DNA from: Streptomyces buecherae | Lineage (GTDB): Bacteria > Actinomycetota > Actinomycetes > Streptomycetales > Streptomycetaceae | Direction: 5' to 3' | DNA length: 64,000 nucleotides | Assembly: GCF_014295035.1 (NCBI RefSeq) | Contig: NZ_CP060404.1 | Span: forward strand, 3,752,501 to 3,816,500 | Shown here: in pieces, positions 34,048 through 42,971 of the stretch | Layout of the letters: the number at the start of each line of letters is the position of its first letter | Numbering within the stretch: the first letter of the stretch is position 1 | The notes under the pieces: model-generated | The model's input: the letters and a program-made list of their open reading frames with translations, nothing else | The model's database searches: none | What the model was told of the DNA's origin: nothing | Program-made: the position numbers and the translations under genes

Positions 34048-35274
34048 TCACGCCCCAGCCCACCGCGCGAACGCCGCCAACTCCTCGTCCCGGGAACGGT
34101 CGAGACGCACCAGCGTGCCGGACACGGACCTGACCGTGGGATGGAACCGGGTGTGGTGGGGGCTGATCGTGCGTGCTCGGCGCAGCGAGGCGAAGGAGCG
34201 GGCGCGGTCGCCCTCGGCGAGGTGGGCCGAGGCCACGTCGATGTGGTGGTGGCTCGCACGCTCGGCGGCGATGCCGCGCGCGGGTTGCCACTCGTCACTG
34301 CCCCGCTCACCACCCCACTCCGCGAGTCGGGCGAGCGCCCGTTCCGTGTCGCCCCCGTCGATCAGTGCCGCGATCTCGTGGATGCGTACGTTCGTCGGAC
34401 CGAAGCTCATCTCGTAGTGGTCCGAGTCGCGCTGCCCCATGAAGAGAGCCACGGCGCGCGCGTCGGCGAGACGCTCCGCGGCCCGCTCCGGACGGCCGTC
34501 ACGGGCCTCCACCACGGCCAGCTTGAGGAGAATGGCCCCTTGCACGGCGAGTTGCTGGTCGGACAGCGACTCCTCGGGCGCCAGCCGCGAGACCTCGGTC
34601 TCCAGCCCCTCCAACACCCGCCGCGCGGACGGGAAGCTGCCGACCCTGAGCATCGCTCCGGCCTTCAGGTACGCGGCCGTCACCTGCATCAACGGGTCGG
34701 CCGACCGGTCGGCCGCCCACTGCACGCGCTCGATCGCCGTCATGCTCAGATCGTGGTAGCCCAGCTTGTGTGCCAGCGAGTTGGAGGCCCGGTAGCAGCG
34801 CGCCAGCCACCAGTACGCCCGCTGTTGTTCCGCGCCGCGCGCGCCGAGCGCGACGTGCGTCAGCTCCGTCAGCAACCCCGGCAGCAGCGGCCCCATGGGA
34901 ACGTACCGGCCGTCCTGGCGCATCCGGGCCACGGTCCGGGCCTCAGCGGCGAGTTCGGGCAGTGTGCGTGGTGCGCTCGACAGCGCGTCCGGGTTGTCGT
35001 ACGTGATCATGATGCGGCGTAGGTCCGGGATGACGGCCTGGATCTGTTCGTCGGCCTCCGCACCGTTGAGGTACGGCTGCCCGGTGATGCGCTCGGGCCC
35101 CACCGCCAGCGCGCTGGCCAACTGGGCGATGACGCCTGGTGGGACGGTTCGGGTGCCACGCTCGTACTTCTCCATGCTGGAGACGGAGACGTTGATCCGC
35201 GTGGCCAGTTGTCGTACGGAGAGTTTGCGAACCTTGCGGAGCTCGGTGATGTTCTGCCCGATGTGCCTCGTCAT
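34048..35274 (-). CDS. XRE-type HTH regulator with TPR-like C-terminus (copy 2)
   Basis: 408 residues from ATG 35274 (GGGAGC just upstream; the frame is open to 35484 but that extension is shadow-like). The HTH is NITELRKVRKLSVRQLATRINVSVSSMEKYERG. The TPR-like body contains YEMSFGPTNVRIHEIAALIDGGD, the same signature as in the neighbouring regulator. The copies are clearly related but diverged. It diverges from the TrmO-like gene. Confidence 0.82.
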   Translation of the reverse strand: MTRHIGQNITELRKVRKLSVRQLATRINVSVSSMEKYERGTRTVPPGVIAQLASALAVGPERITGQPYLNGAEADEQIQAVIPDLRRIMITYDNPDALSSAPRTLPELAAEARTVARMRQDGRYVPMGPLLPGLLTELTHVALGARGAEQQRAYWWLARCYRASNSLAHKLGYHDLSMTAIERVQWAADRSADPLMQVTAAYLKAGAMLRVGSFPSARRVLEGLETEVSRLAPEESLSDQQLAVQGAILLKLAVVEARDGRPERAAERLADARAVALFMGQRDSDHYEMSFGPTNVRIHEIAALIDGGDTERALARLAEWGGERGSDEWQPARGIAAERASHHHIDVASAHLAEGDRARSFASLRRARTISPHHTRFHPTVRSVSGTLVRLDRSRDEELAAFARWAGA

Positions 35275-35483
35275 GGTGCTCCCAGCGTGCTCGGCGACGC
35301 GGCCAGCGTACGGCGGACGGGGTTGGCCATAGCTGGTCTTCCCTGAACACTGGGGCCCCAGGCGTCGTGGTGCCGCACCGAGCATCCGGTACGCGATCCG
35401 CCTGGCCGAGGGGCGAACGCGTCCCGGCCACGCGAGGCGCCCAGCACGCCAGCAGGCCCCCGCCCCCCTCCCAAGGAGCCGCA

Positions 35484-35966
35484 ATGCCGCACCCTCTCAC
35501 CGTCACCCCCGTGGCCACCGTGATCGGTGGGCACCAGGAACCGAGCGACGACTACCAGGGCGGGGTCGAGTCCGTCATCCGGCTGCACGACGGGTATCCC
35601 CTGGAAACCCTCCAGGGACTGGGCGAGTTCTCCCACCTCACCGTGGTCTGGCACTTCCACCGTGCCTCACCCGACGATGTGGCCCTGCACGCCCGCAGCC
35701 CGCGCGGGAATCCCCGGTGGCCGGCGACGGGCACCTTCGTACACCGCAACCACCGCCGGCCAAACCAGTTGGCGACCTCCTACCCGCGCCTGCTCCGCGT
35801 GGAAGGGCGCGACCTGCACGTGACCGACCTCGACGCCGTCGACGGAACGCCCGTCATCGACCTCGCCCCGTACTTCCCGCAGATGGGTCCGCGCGGACCG
35901 GTCAGCGTCCCGCCGTGGGTCGCGGAGATGCTCCCCGACTACTGGCGCGACGCCGACCAGCGCTGA
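35484..35966 (+). CDS. trmO: TrmO/TsaA-like tRNA methyltransferase
   Basis: 160 residues from ATG 35484 with AAGGAG seven bases upstream. The TsaA/TrmO beta-barrel signatures are present: VTPVATVIGGHQEP, LGEFSHLTVVWHFHRA, then HRNHRRPNQLATSYPRLLRVEG and DAVDGTPVIDLAPYFP. The family N6-methylates t6A37 in certain tRNAs with SAM. The protein is at the short end of the family and the usual RPNPIG reads RPNQLA, so it may be a divergent member with another substrate. Confidence 0.8.
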   Translation: MPHPLTVTPVATVIGGHQEPSDDYQGGVESVIRLHDGYPLETLQGLGEFSHLTVVWHFHRASPDDVALHARSPRGNPRWPATGTFVHRNHRRPNQLATSYPRLLRVEGRDLHVTDLDAVDGTPVIDLAPYFPQMGPRGPVSVPPWVAEMLPDYWRDADQR

Positions 35967-36068
35967 CAACGGCTCACCGCCGGCCGTCCCACCCGTCCAA
36001 CCCGTCCAACCCCGTCCCACCCCGGCGGAGCCGCACCGTACACCCGGCTCCCGCACAGCGCCGAGCGC

Positions 36069-37538
36069 TCAGCGCCCGAGCACCCCCGCCACCCGCGCCG
36101 CCTGCGCGGTGACGCCCGCGATGCTCGACGTGAGGAACGGGCCGCCACCGGCCAGGTCGCCGACCACGTGGAGGCGGGGGTCGGTGGGGACCACGCCGCC
36201 CGCCGGGTGAGGGGTGGCCAGGCCGGCGTGGGTCAGGGAGTGGACCAGGTGGCGGGCCCCGGTGGGGACGGCCTGGGGGGCCGCGTTCACGGCGTTGACC
36301 AGGGCGCTCGCCGTACGCTCGCCGTCGGCGTCGCGTATGCGGAACCGTCCGTTGACCGGCTCGACGGCGCGCACGCCGGCAGAGATGGTGAGTTGCCCGG
36401 AGTTCGCGAGCCGCAGCAGGACGGACGCGTTCACCGGCACCATGGGCGAGACGACGCTCGCGGCCGTCCGCAGGTGGCGTCGCAGCCAGGCGCGGTCGGG
36501 CTCGCGCAGCAGGCGCCAGGCGTACGGGCCGACGGAGTGGGCCGTCTCCTGCAACACGCGGCGCCCGATCCGGGCGTCGCCGACCTCGGCGAGCTGCTGC
36601 CGGAGGCGTTCGACCGGGTCGTCCGTACGCGTGGCGCGGAGGTGGGCCGCGAGGGCGTCGAAGTCCTCCCCGGCCTCCGCCATCTCCGCGCGCAGCAGTC
36701 CGGCGAGGTCGGTGAGCGCGAGGTGTCCCCGCGTGTCACGCAGCTCCGCCACGCGTTCCACGGTCACGTGGGTCGGGCGGCGGCCGGTCGGGCGCTGCCA
36801 GACGTACGGGAGCACACCGCCGCGCGACAGGAGCGAGATCCGTCCCTGGTAGCCGCGCGCGGCCAGCGCCACGACGACGTCGACGGCGGTCAGGCCGCTG
36901 CCGAGGACCGTCACGTCGTCGCTCGCGGCGACGGCGTCGAGCGAGTCGGCGAGCGGGTACGGGTCGGCCGTGAAGCCCGCCGCGCCGGCGAGCCCGTACG
37001 GGTCCGGGGGCGTGCCGCCGCCCACGCACAGCGCCACGCGGTCCGCCGCGTACTCCCGCCCCTCGTCCGTGCGCAGCACCAGCCGCGCGTCCGGGCGGAC
37101 GGCGACCTCCCGCACCCGCGCCCGTACGACGCGCACCGGATGGCCCTGTTCGCCGAGCGCGACCACGGCCTTCTCCGCGCAGTCGACCAGGTACTCGCCG
37201 TAGAGCGCCCGGGGGACGAGGGGTTGGCCGAGGAGCGGGTCGATGTGGTCCGCGTCGCGCTGGCCGAGCCAGGCCGCGAAGTGGTCGCGGTCCCCGGCGC
37301 GGACCGACATGAGCGCGGGCGGCGTGTTGACCAGCACGGCCGCCAGGTCCGGACCGTACGGGCGGCCCCGCCACAGGTGCGGCGACGGCTCGAAGACGGT
37401 GAGGGTGCCGATCCCGCCGGCGGTGGCGTCCGTCGCCCCGGGGGCGTCCGTCGCGCCGGGGGCGTTGGGCAGGTGGGTGGCCAGCGCGTCCAGCAGTCCG
37501 ACGGCCGCCGCGCCTCCCCCGATGATGGCGATGTCCAT
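36069..37538 (-). CDS. FAD/NAD(P)-binding protein (NAD_binding_9 type)
   Basis: 489 residues from ATG 37538, with GAGAGGAAG upstream. The N-terminal motif is IAIIGGGAAAVGLLDAL. HLWRGRPYGPDLAAVLVNTPPALMSV is the family's characteristic segment, and a second nucleotide motif VTVLGSGLTAVDVVVAL lies near residue 210. A duplicated APGATD stretch interrupts the first strand region. The C-terminal HVVGDLAGGGPFLTSSIAG is the FAD-contacting end. Such proteins are uncharacterised flavoenzymes often found with siderophore or antibiotic genes. It is divergent from the LuxR-type gene at 37760. Confidence 0.82.
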   Translation of the reverse strand: MDIAIIGGGAAAVGLLDALATHLPNAPGATDAPGATDATAGGIGTLTVFEPSPHLWRGRPYGPDLAAVLVNTPPALMSVRAGDRDHFAAWLGQRDADHIDPLLGQPLVPRALYGEYLVDCAEKAVVALGEQGHPVRVVRARVREVAVRPDARLVLRTDEGREYAADRVALCVGGGTPPDPYGLAGAAGFTADPYPLADSLDAVAASDDVTVLGSGLTAVDVVVALAARGYQGRISLLSRGGVLPYVWQRPTGRRPTHVTVERVAELRDTRGHLALTDLAGLLRAEMAEAGEDFDALAAHLRATRTDDPVERLRQQLAEVGDARIGRRVLQETAHSVGPYAWRLLREPDRAWLRRHLRTAASVVSPMVPVNASVLLRLANSGQLTISAGVRAVEPVNGRFRIRDADGERTASALVNAVNAAPQAVPTGARHLVHSLTHAGLATPHPAGGVVPTDPRLHVVGDLAGGGPFLTSSIAGVTAQAARVAGVLGR

Positions 37539-37759
37539 GGTCTTCCTCTCCGAACGGTCGGTGTGCGTGCGTCACCGAACCTGCCGGCTCCGCGCGGCCG
37601 GCCCCATCCCCCGTTTCCGGGGGATCGGCGGGCGTCGACCCCCTCAGATGAGGGGTTCTTTTCGGTGGGGTGGCAGGGCAGGCTGAGGGGCGTGGACCGG
37701 ACGCGGCGCGGGGCCGAGACAGAGGCGGCGGGCGGCCGGGGACAGGCGAGGGGACACGC

Positions 37760-38911
37760 GTGACCGATCACCACCGGCATCACCACCGGCACCACCAGTC
37801 GGTGCTGGCCGCCGCCGACGAGGCGAGCGACGCGCTGGAACTCTTCAGCCGCGTCTCGGCCCGGCTGCGCCGCCTGGTGCCGTTCGACTCGGCCGTGTGG
37901 ACCGCCGCCGACCCGGACACCGGCCTGATCACCGCCCCGATGCTGGTGGAGAACCTGGGCCAGGGCGAGGGCTGCGCCGCCTACTGGCGCAGCGAACTCC
38001 TCGAAGAGAACGTCCTGCCGTTCCGCGAGTTGGCCCGCGCCGCCGTGCCGGCGGCCGGGTTGCGCGCGGCCACCGGCGGCCTGCCCGCGCGCAGCTCCCG
38101 GTTCCGGCGGCTGCTGCGGGACCAGGGGATGCACGACGAGTTGCGCGCGGTGTTCCAGATCGGCGAGCGACCCTGGGGGCTGCTGAGCCTGTTCCGTACG
38201 GCCGAGTCCTTCGACTCGCGGGAGACCGCGCTGCTCGCCGGCCTGTCGCTGCCGCTGGCCGAGCGGCTGCGGACGTTCGCCCGGCCGACCGTGACCGCGC
38301 GCGGCACCGACTCGCCGGCGCCCGGCCTGATCCTCTTCGACGAGAACGGCGAGGCCACCTCGGTCAACGAGGAGGCGCGGCACCACCTCGCCAGGTTGCC
38401 GCAGGGGCCCTCGTTCCCCACGGCGTTGGGGCTTGAGCTGCCCATCTGGGTGATCGGCGCGGCGCTCCAGGCGCGCGCCGTCAGCGCCGGACACGACCGC
38501 GGCAGCGCCCGCGTGCGCATCCGGACCACCGAGGGCCGCTGGCTGACCTGTCACGCCTCGTCCCTCACCGGCGCCGGCGGCGGGCCGGGACCGGTGGCCC
38601 TGGTCATCGAGCCGGCGACCCCCGCCGACCTGGCGGTGCTGGTCGCCGAGGCGTACGGACTGACCCCTCGCGAGCTGGAGATCACCCAGCTCACCGCGCG
38701 CGGGCTGACCACGGCGGAGATCGCCACGACGCTGTTCATCTCGCCGCACACCGTGCGCGACCACCTCAAGACGGTGTTCACCAAGGCCGGCGTCGCCAGC
38801 CGGGGCGCGCTGGTCGCCCGCCTGTTCACCGACCACTACTGGCCCGCGATGCCCGAGTCGGCGGAGGTCCGCCGCCCGGGGCGACCGTCCGTCTGGGCCC
38901 GCGCCGTCTGA
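37760..38911 (+). CDS. LuxR-family regulator with GAF-like sensor domain
   Basis: 383 residues from GTG 37760 (GAGGGGAC upstream). A His-rich start (DHHRHHHRHH) precedes a GAF-like domain at about 15-190 (LRRLVPFDSAVWTAADPDTGLIT, AYWRSELLEENVLPFRELAR). A PAS-like stretch follows (LILFDENGEATSVNEEARHHL). The C-terminal LuxR HTH is LTPRELEITQLTARGLTTAEIATTLFISPHTVRDHLKTVF. No receiver domain. It probably controls the divergent flavoprotein gene. Confidence 0.85.
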   Translation: MTDHHRHHHRHHQSVLAAADEASDALELFSRVSARLRRLVPFDSAVWTAADPDTGLITAPMLVENLGQGEGCAAYWRSELLEENVLPFRELARAAVPAAGLRAATGGLPARSSRFRRLLRDQGMHDELRAVFQIGERPWGLLSLFRTAESFDSRETALLAGLSLPLAERLRTFARPTVTARGTDSPAPGLILFDENGEATSVNEEARHHLARLPQGPSFPTALGLELPIWVIGAALQARAVSAGHDRGSARVRIRTTEGRWLTCHASSLTGAGGGPGPVALVIEPATPADLAVLVAEAYGLTPRELEITQLTARGLTTAEIATTLFISPHTVRDHLKTVFTKAGVASRGALVARLFTDHYWPAMPESAEVRRPGRPSVWARAV

Positions 38912-38914
38912 GCT

Positions 38915-39000
38915 GGGCGGTACGCCACCACCCGCGCGCTCGCGGGCGGTACGCCAACCACCCGCGCTCGTGGGCGGTACGTGTCACCGCCCGCGCTCAT
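38915..39000. repeat. Three imperfect tandem repeats of about 29 bp
   Basis: GGGCGGTACG recurs at 38915, 38944 and 38972, each followed by a C-rich half with CCCGCGCTC. The array starts at the end of the LuxR gene. Each unit can form a weak hairpin; the third does so best. Confidence 0.6.
38972..38992 (+). terminator. Hairpin in the third repeat after the LuxR gene
   Basis: GGGCGGT, a 7-nt loop, ACCGCCC: a perfect 7-bp stem 60 bases after the stop codon. A plausible rho-independent-like terminator for the LuxR gene, facing the convergent DUF6010 gene. Confidence 0.45.
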
Positions 39001-39095
39001 GGGCCCGCCGCCCCGGCCGGCCCGGGACGTCGTCTCGGGAGGCGGGGGCGGTCTGCCGGCTCGCGGGCCGGCCGCCCGGTGCCGGTGCGGTCCGG

Positions 39096-39536
39096 TCAGG
39101 AGGGGGCGGAGACGTGGTCGTGCGCGTGGTCCGCTGTCCGGCCGGGCCGGAACCGGCGGCGGGCGAGCGCGATCAGGGAAGGCCCGCCGCGGAAGCACCA
39201 CAGGGCGATGACCGGATCGCAGATGGCACACGCCAGGGAGGCGTCGTGGTAGAAGGGCAGGATCGAATTGCCCTTGAGGTGGTGGGCTATGTCCCAGGCC
39301 GTGTGGAGCAGCCAGCCGACGCCGATGAGGTTCCAGGAGTTCAGGCCGCGGTAGGCGACGTAGGCCGTGAGTGCGACGAACGGGAACTCCCACGGGCCGA
39401 AGCCGCCCCCGCTCAGATAGGCGGCGCCGGCCCCGCCCACCATGACCGCGTTGAAGTGGCGTCGGTACGGTTCTTTGATCAGGGACATCAGCAGGCAGTA
39501 GACGATGCCGACGATCACTGGTGACACGAGGTTCAT
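39096..39536 (-). CDS. DUF6010-family membrane protein
   Basis: 146 residues from ATG 39536. Four hydrophobic segments are visible: VSPVIVGIVYCLLMSLI, the AVMVGGAGAAYLSGG region, FPFVALTAYVAYRGL, and SWNLIGVGWLLHTAWDIAHHL. HTAWDIAHHLKGNSILPFYHDASLACAICDPVIALWCF is the family hallmark, with several His and Asp residues that could bind metal. The function of DUF6010 is unknown. It is divergent from the GlxA-type regulator at 40016, 480 bases away. Confidence 0.8.
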   Translation of the reverse strand: MNLVSPVIVGIVYCLLMSLIKEPYRRHFNAVMVGGAGAAYLSGGGFGPWEFPFVALTAYVAYRGLNSWNLIGVGWLLHTAWDIAHHLKGNSILPFYHDASLACAICDPVIALWCFRGGPSLIALARRRFRPGRTADHAHDHVSAPS

Positions 39537-39923
39537 GAGGGGATGACTTCTTCCTCCTGGGGCGGGCCGCGTCGCCGCAGTCGAGCTGTCGCGGCGCGAG
39601 CACCGACGTCGTGGTCAGTGCGCGGTCCCGGGTGGGCGGGGTCAGGAGTGTCCGTACGCCGGCGGCCGTCGCGGGCAGCGCGGCCGAGGCCGCCGCTGAC
39701 GGTGGCGACGGCGGTCTCCGGCGCCACCGCCCGCGTGGGCGCGCTCCGGGTCGAGGGCGCCGACGGCGCGCGACGTCCGTCCTCCGGTGCCGCTGACGAC
39801 CTGGATGTGCATGGGTACGCGGTTCCTTCGGCGTCGATTTCCATCGGGACGCTCCGAAGTCAACCGGCTTCCCGGGTGCTCGCCCAGTGGCACGAGTGAC
39901 AGGTTTCAACGGAATAGTGCCAA

Positions 39924-39975
39924 CGCCCTTCCCCTCGCGTGGAAACCGCGCTGACGTGGGCGTTCGGGAAGGGCG
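39924..39975. promoter_or_regulatory. 10-bp inverted repeat upstream of the GlxA-type regulator
   Basis: CGCCCTTCCC at 39924-39933 and GGGAAGGGCG at 39966-39975 are exact inverted copies separated by 32 bases, ending 40 bases before the start codon. Separated dyads here suit an operator bound by a dimeric AraC-type protein or a hairpin in the opposite transcript. Confidence 0.45.
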
Positions 39976-40003
39976 ACCCCGGTCCGGCAGGCAGGTGGGG
40001 AGG

Positions 40004-40009
40004 TAGGTT
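40004..40009 (+). promoter_or_regulatory. Possible -10 element of the GlxA-type regulator
   Basis: TAGGTT ends six bases before ATG 40016, placing the transcript start at the start codon (leaderless). A GGGGAGG lies 12-18 bases upstream and could instead be a distant ribosome-binding site. Confidence 0.35.
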
Positions 40010-40015
40010 CTGGCC

Positions 40016-40954
40016 ATGCATACGGTTGCCGTGCTCGCGCTGGACCAGGTGATCCCGTTCGACCTCTCGACCCCGATCGAGGTGTTCTCCCGGGTCCGCC
40101 TGCCCGACGGGCGGCCCGGCTACCAGGTACGGGTGTGCGCCGAGCGCGACGAGGTCGACGCCGGAGCCTTCACCCTGCGGGCCCACTGGGGCCTGGCGGG
40201 CCTCCAGGACGCGGACACGATCATCGTGCCGGGCGTCGCCGACGTCGCCGCCCCGCTCCCTCCCGCCGTGCGCGACGCGCTGCGGTCGGCCGCCGCCGAC
40301 GGCACCCGGATCGCCTCCATCTGCGTGGGCACCTTCCCGCTGGCCGCCACCGGGCTCCTCGACGGGCTGCGCGTCACGACCCACTGGCGCGCGGCGGGAC
40401 TGCTGGCCGCCGCCCACCCGGACCTCGACGTCGACCCGGACGTCCTCTACGTCGACAACGGCCAGTTGCTCACGTCGGCCGGCGCCGCGGCGGGCGCGGA
40501 CCTGTGCCTGCACATGATCCGCCGTGACTACGGCTCGGCCGTCGCCGCCGACGCCGCCCGCCTGTCCGTCATGCCCCTCGAACGGGAGGGCGGGCAGGCC
40601 CAGTTCATCGTCTACGACCACGCGCCCACACCGCAGGGCTCCGAGTTGGAGACGCTGCTCACCTGGCTACGGGAGAACCTGGCCCGCGACCTCACCCTCG
40701 CCGACATCGCCGAGCGGGCCGGAACCAGCACCCGGACCCTGATCCGGCGCTTCCGCGACCAGACCGGCACCACACCGCTCCAGTGGCTCCACCGGGCCCG
40801 CATCCGCCAGGCACAGCACCTGCTGGAAACCACGGAGCACTCCGTGGAACGCATCGGCGGCCAGGTCGGGTTCGGCTCCCCCACCACCTTCCGTGACCGC
40901 TTCAAACGCACCACCGGCGTCAGCCCGCAGACCTACCGACGCACGTTCAGTTGA
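40016..40954 (+). CDS. GlxA-family transcriptional regulator (DJ-1/PfpI domain plus AraC HTH)
   Basis: 312 residues. Residues 1-165 form a DJ-1/PfpI-like ligand domain (VAVLALDQVIPFDLSTPIEVF, ADTIIVPGVADV, IASICVGTFPLAATGLLDG with the nucleophile-elbow Cys). Residues about 215-312 are two AraC helix-turn-helix motifs (LTLADIAERAGTSTRTLIRRF and SVERIGGQVGFGSPTTFRDRF). Such proteins are amidase-like sensors that activate nearby genes; the divergent DUF6010 gene is the closest candidate. Confidence 0.87.
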   Translation: MHTVAVLALDQVIPFDLSTPIEVFSRVRLPDGRPGYQVRVCAERDEVDAGAFTLRAHWGLAGLQDADTIIVPGVADVAAPLPPAVRDALRSAAADGTRIASICVGTFPLAATGLLDGLRVTTHWRAAGLLAAAHPDLDVDPDVLYVDNGQLLTSAGAAAGADLCLHMIRRDYGSAVAADAARLSVMPLEREGGQAQFIVYDHAPTPQGSELETLLTWLRENLARDLTLADIAERAGTSTRTLIRRFRDQTGTTPLQWLHRARIRQAQHLLETTEHSVERIGGQVGFGSPTTFRDRFKRTTGVSPQTYRRTFS

Positions 40955-41128
40955 GCAGCCACGGCAGACGACCTCTTGGGCGAGCGAACGCGGGTGGCCG
41001 GCCGGCCTGCGGCGTACGCGTCACCGGCGTACGCGACGCCCACGCCGCGCCCCGCGCCGCGCCGCGCCGACCAGCACAGCCCAGCGCCGCCCCGCGCGCC
41101 AGCGGGGGGGCGGCGCCGCGTCAGTGGC

Positions 41129-41653
41129 TCACAGCGAGGTCAGGCTGACCTGCTCGCCCTGGATCGTCCAACGGTGCTGCGGATCGGAAGAGTCGCACGG
41201 TTCCACGTTGACGATGCGGGTCCGGGGGAAGTCGGTGGCCAGACACATACCGGGGTGCGCGGACTGGGAGACCAGCTCGCCGCTGACCGCCCAACGCTGT
41301 TTGGTGGAGTTGGAGTTGCACGACTCGACGTTGACCGCACGGGTGCGCGGATAGTCGCTGGACAGGCACATGTCCCAGTGCGCGGACAGTCGGAGTAACT
41401 CGCCGCTTCTGCTCCAACGGTGCTGCGCGTCCGAAGAGTTGCACGACTCCACGTTGACGATGCGGGATCTCGGATAGTCGTGCGCCAGGCAGGTGGTGCC
41501 GGCGGCGACCGGAGCCGGGGCGGCGGGCGCGGTGGCCCGTACGGCGGCCGTGGGGGCGGTGGGCGCGGTGGCCGCCACGGCGGTGGACGGCAGCGCGAGG
41601 GACGCGAGGGCGAGGAGTGCGGGCACGGGCAGCTTGCGAAGCGCAGGACGCAC
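41129..41653 (-). CDS. Secreted protein with three ricin-B-like repeats; contains a TTA codon
   Basis: 174 residues from GTG 41653, chosen because GAAGGG lies seven bases upstream and the signal peptide then starts cleanly (RKLPVPALLALASLALPSTAVA). Three repeats of about 40 residues follow, each with C-L-x-x-D-[YF]-P-R-[ST]-R, NVE[SP]C[ND]S, Q-x-RW and the next strand. QHRW, KQRW and QHRW match the QxW motif of ricin-type lectins, so a single beta-trefoil is likely, possibly binding sugars outside the cell. Codon 86 is TTA (41396-41398), predicting bldA dependence and late expression. Confidence 0.8.
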   Translation of the reverse strand: MRPALRKLPVPALLALASLALPSTAVAATAPTAPTAAVRATAPAAPAPVAAGTTCLAHDYPRSRIVNVESCNSSDAQHRWSRSGELLRLSAHWDMCLSSDYPRTRAVNVESCNSNSTKQRWAVSGELVSQSAHPGMCLATDFPRTRIVNVEPCDSSDPQHRWTIQGEQVSLTSL

Positions 41654-42167
41654 GAGAGAACCCTTCGGGTCGGTGGATCCGCACCGGTCATTCGGCCGTG
41701 ACATGGCTGCTGGCCCGGCCAACGGATCTGGGTAGTTACGGCCTTGGGAAGGTCCCCTCATTCCCCACGCCGTATGCGCCGCGACGCCCCAGAGTGCCCC
41801 GCCCTCCTGGCGAATCGCCCCCTGCCCCGGCCCACCGTGCACCAGGAGCACCCTCTCATTCGCGCAAAGAGGAGGAGCCTGTTCGCCCCGCCGTCTCTGT
41901 GCGACAGTTCCTACTCGGCCTAGATCACACGCCGTTTCCCACTACCGAACGGACTGCGGTCACCCGGCGGTATGACGCGGCTTCGCTACTGCCGCTTGAT
42001 GGCGCTCACCGGTCACTTCGATGGCCGCGCGGACCACGACGTTGCGGAGGGCCAACTAGGCTATCTGGCGTGAGACGCCGACGGCACTGGTCTGCCAGGT
42101 GCCGGCTGGTTCGAGCCAGGCGTCAACAACGGTCAGGCCGAATCCGTGAATGCGGCAACCCGTCGTT
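41654..42167. other. Gene-free, relatively AT-rich stretch
   Basis: 514 bases with no convincing gene on either strand. Composition is less GC-biased than the neighbours. CTGGTTCGAGCCAG at 42106-42119 resembles a tRNA T-arm but the rest of a tRNA cannot be folded around it. The composition suggests an old recombination or insertion site. Confidence 0.4.
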
Positions 42168-42971
42168 TCACGACGCTTGCCGGATTGCGGTCCACCCCGC
42201 TTCGTTGAACTGCCTATCCCCGGGTGCGACGATGGCCGGGCGCGACCTCTTTTCCGTCACCTCGGCGGCACGCTCCATGTCGTCGGGGCCGATCTTCCAA
42301 TCCCCGTTCTCCCAGTGCGCAGCAGCCACGTTGCTGGTATACGACACTCGCTCCTCCTCCAACTCGCCGGCACTGGCCGTGACACGGCTCAGCAGCCAGG
42401 CGCTGACCTGATCGTCGGACGACTCGACGATCCGGAAGCCAAGAACGGTCGCGCGCATATAGGCCCCCGGCGGCAACTTGCCGTCATTGGGTAGCCCCAT
42501 GGACTGGCGTAGCGCCGCGTCGTTGCGCGCAGCGATATCCGCAGCCTTGCGCTTGTACTCTTCGGTGCGGTTGGACTCTCTGGTCATGTAGGAGTCGTAG
42601 ATCTCCATCAGCTCGTCTGCCATGCTGTGCTCCCCTTGGGCCTCAGTCTCGTTGGCCTTGACCAGCATCGCCACTGCCCCCTGAACGGTATGGGGGAAGC
42701 GGATCATTCGGCCTCGGCTGTCCGTCTCTTCGCCCCGAGGCAGGACCGCCCAGCGACTGGGTTCGGACCATTCATCCGGAGGCTCGTAGCCGGACGCGGA
42801 GGGCGCAGGTGATTCCGTGGCGATGCGACCGCGCTCGGCCACCTCGCTGTGCGGTCCTCCGCTCTCACCGTCTCCGCTGCCTGTGGCACAGGCGGCCAAG
42901 GCCAGTACGGCGACGGCGACCCCGCTCGCCCCCCAGACCATCGCTCGGTGTCTCGATGCCATCCGCGTCAC
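42168..42971 (-). CDS. Putative lipoprotein, conjugative-element-like
   Basis: 267 residues from GTG 42971, with GAGAGGA seven bases upstream. The N-terminus RHRAMVWGASGVAVAVLALAACATGS is a lipoprotein signal with lipobox LAAC. The body contains MIRFPHTVQGAVAMLVKANE, a phrase typical of exported proteins encoded on actinomycete integrative elements (FPHT-x-x-GA), then a helical stretch and WENGDWKIGPDDMERAAEV, an NTF2/lipoprotein-like end. Base composition is lower in GC than housekeeping neighbours. No element-transfer genes are in the window. Function unknown. Confidence 0.68.
   Translation of the reverse strand: MTRMASRHRAMVWGASGVAVAVLALAACATGSGDGESGGPHSEVAERGRIATESPAPSASGYEPPDEWSEPSRWAVLPRGEETDSRGRMIRFPHTVQGAVAMLVKANETEAQGEHSMADELMEIYDSYMTRESNRTEEYKRKAADIAARNDAALRQSMGLPNDGKLPPGAYMRATVLGFRIVESSDDQVSAWLLSRVTASAGELEEERVSYTSNVAAAHWENGDWKIGPDDMERAAEVTEKRSRPAIVAPGDRQFNEAGWTAIRQAS

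Larger units (their letters stand above)
39537..40015. other. Gene-free region between DUF6010 and the GlxA-type regulator
   Basis: A minus-strand frame of 103 residues (39533-39844) and another beginning MHIQVVSGTGGR read as Arg/Pro/Ala-rich sequence without family features, so I do not call them. The stretch may be the decayed end of a lost gene. The inverted repeat and -10 element listed separately lie at its right end. Confidence 0.45.

Noticed and set aside
39533..39844. 103-residue minus-strand frame overlapping the DUF6010 start
   Set aside because: Composition is random-like and no family is recognisable; its overlap is explained by the start of DUF6010.
42106..42119. CTGGTTCGAGCCAG, resembling a tRNA T-arm
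   Set aside because: No acceptor, D or anticodon arms can be found around it.
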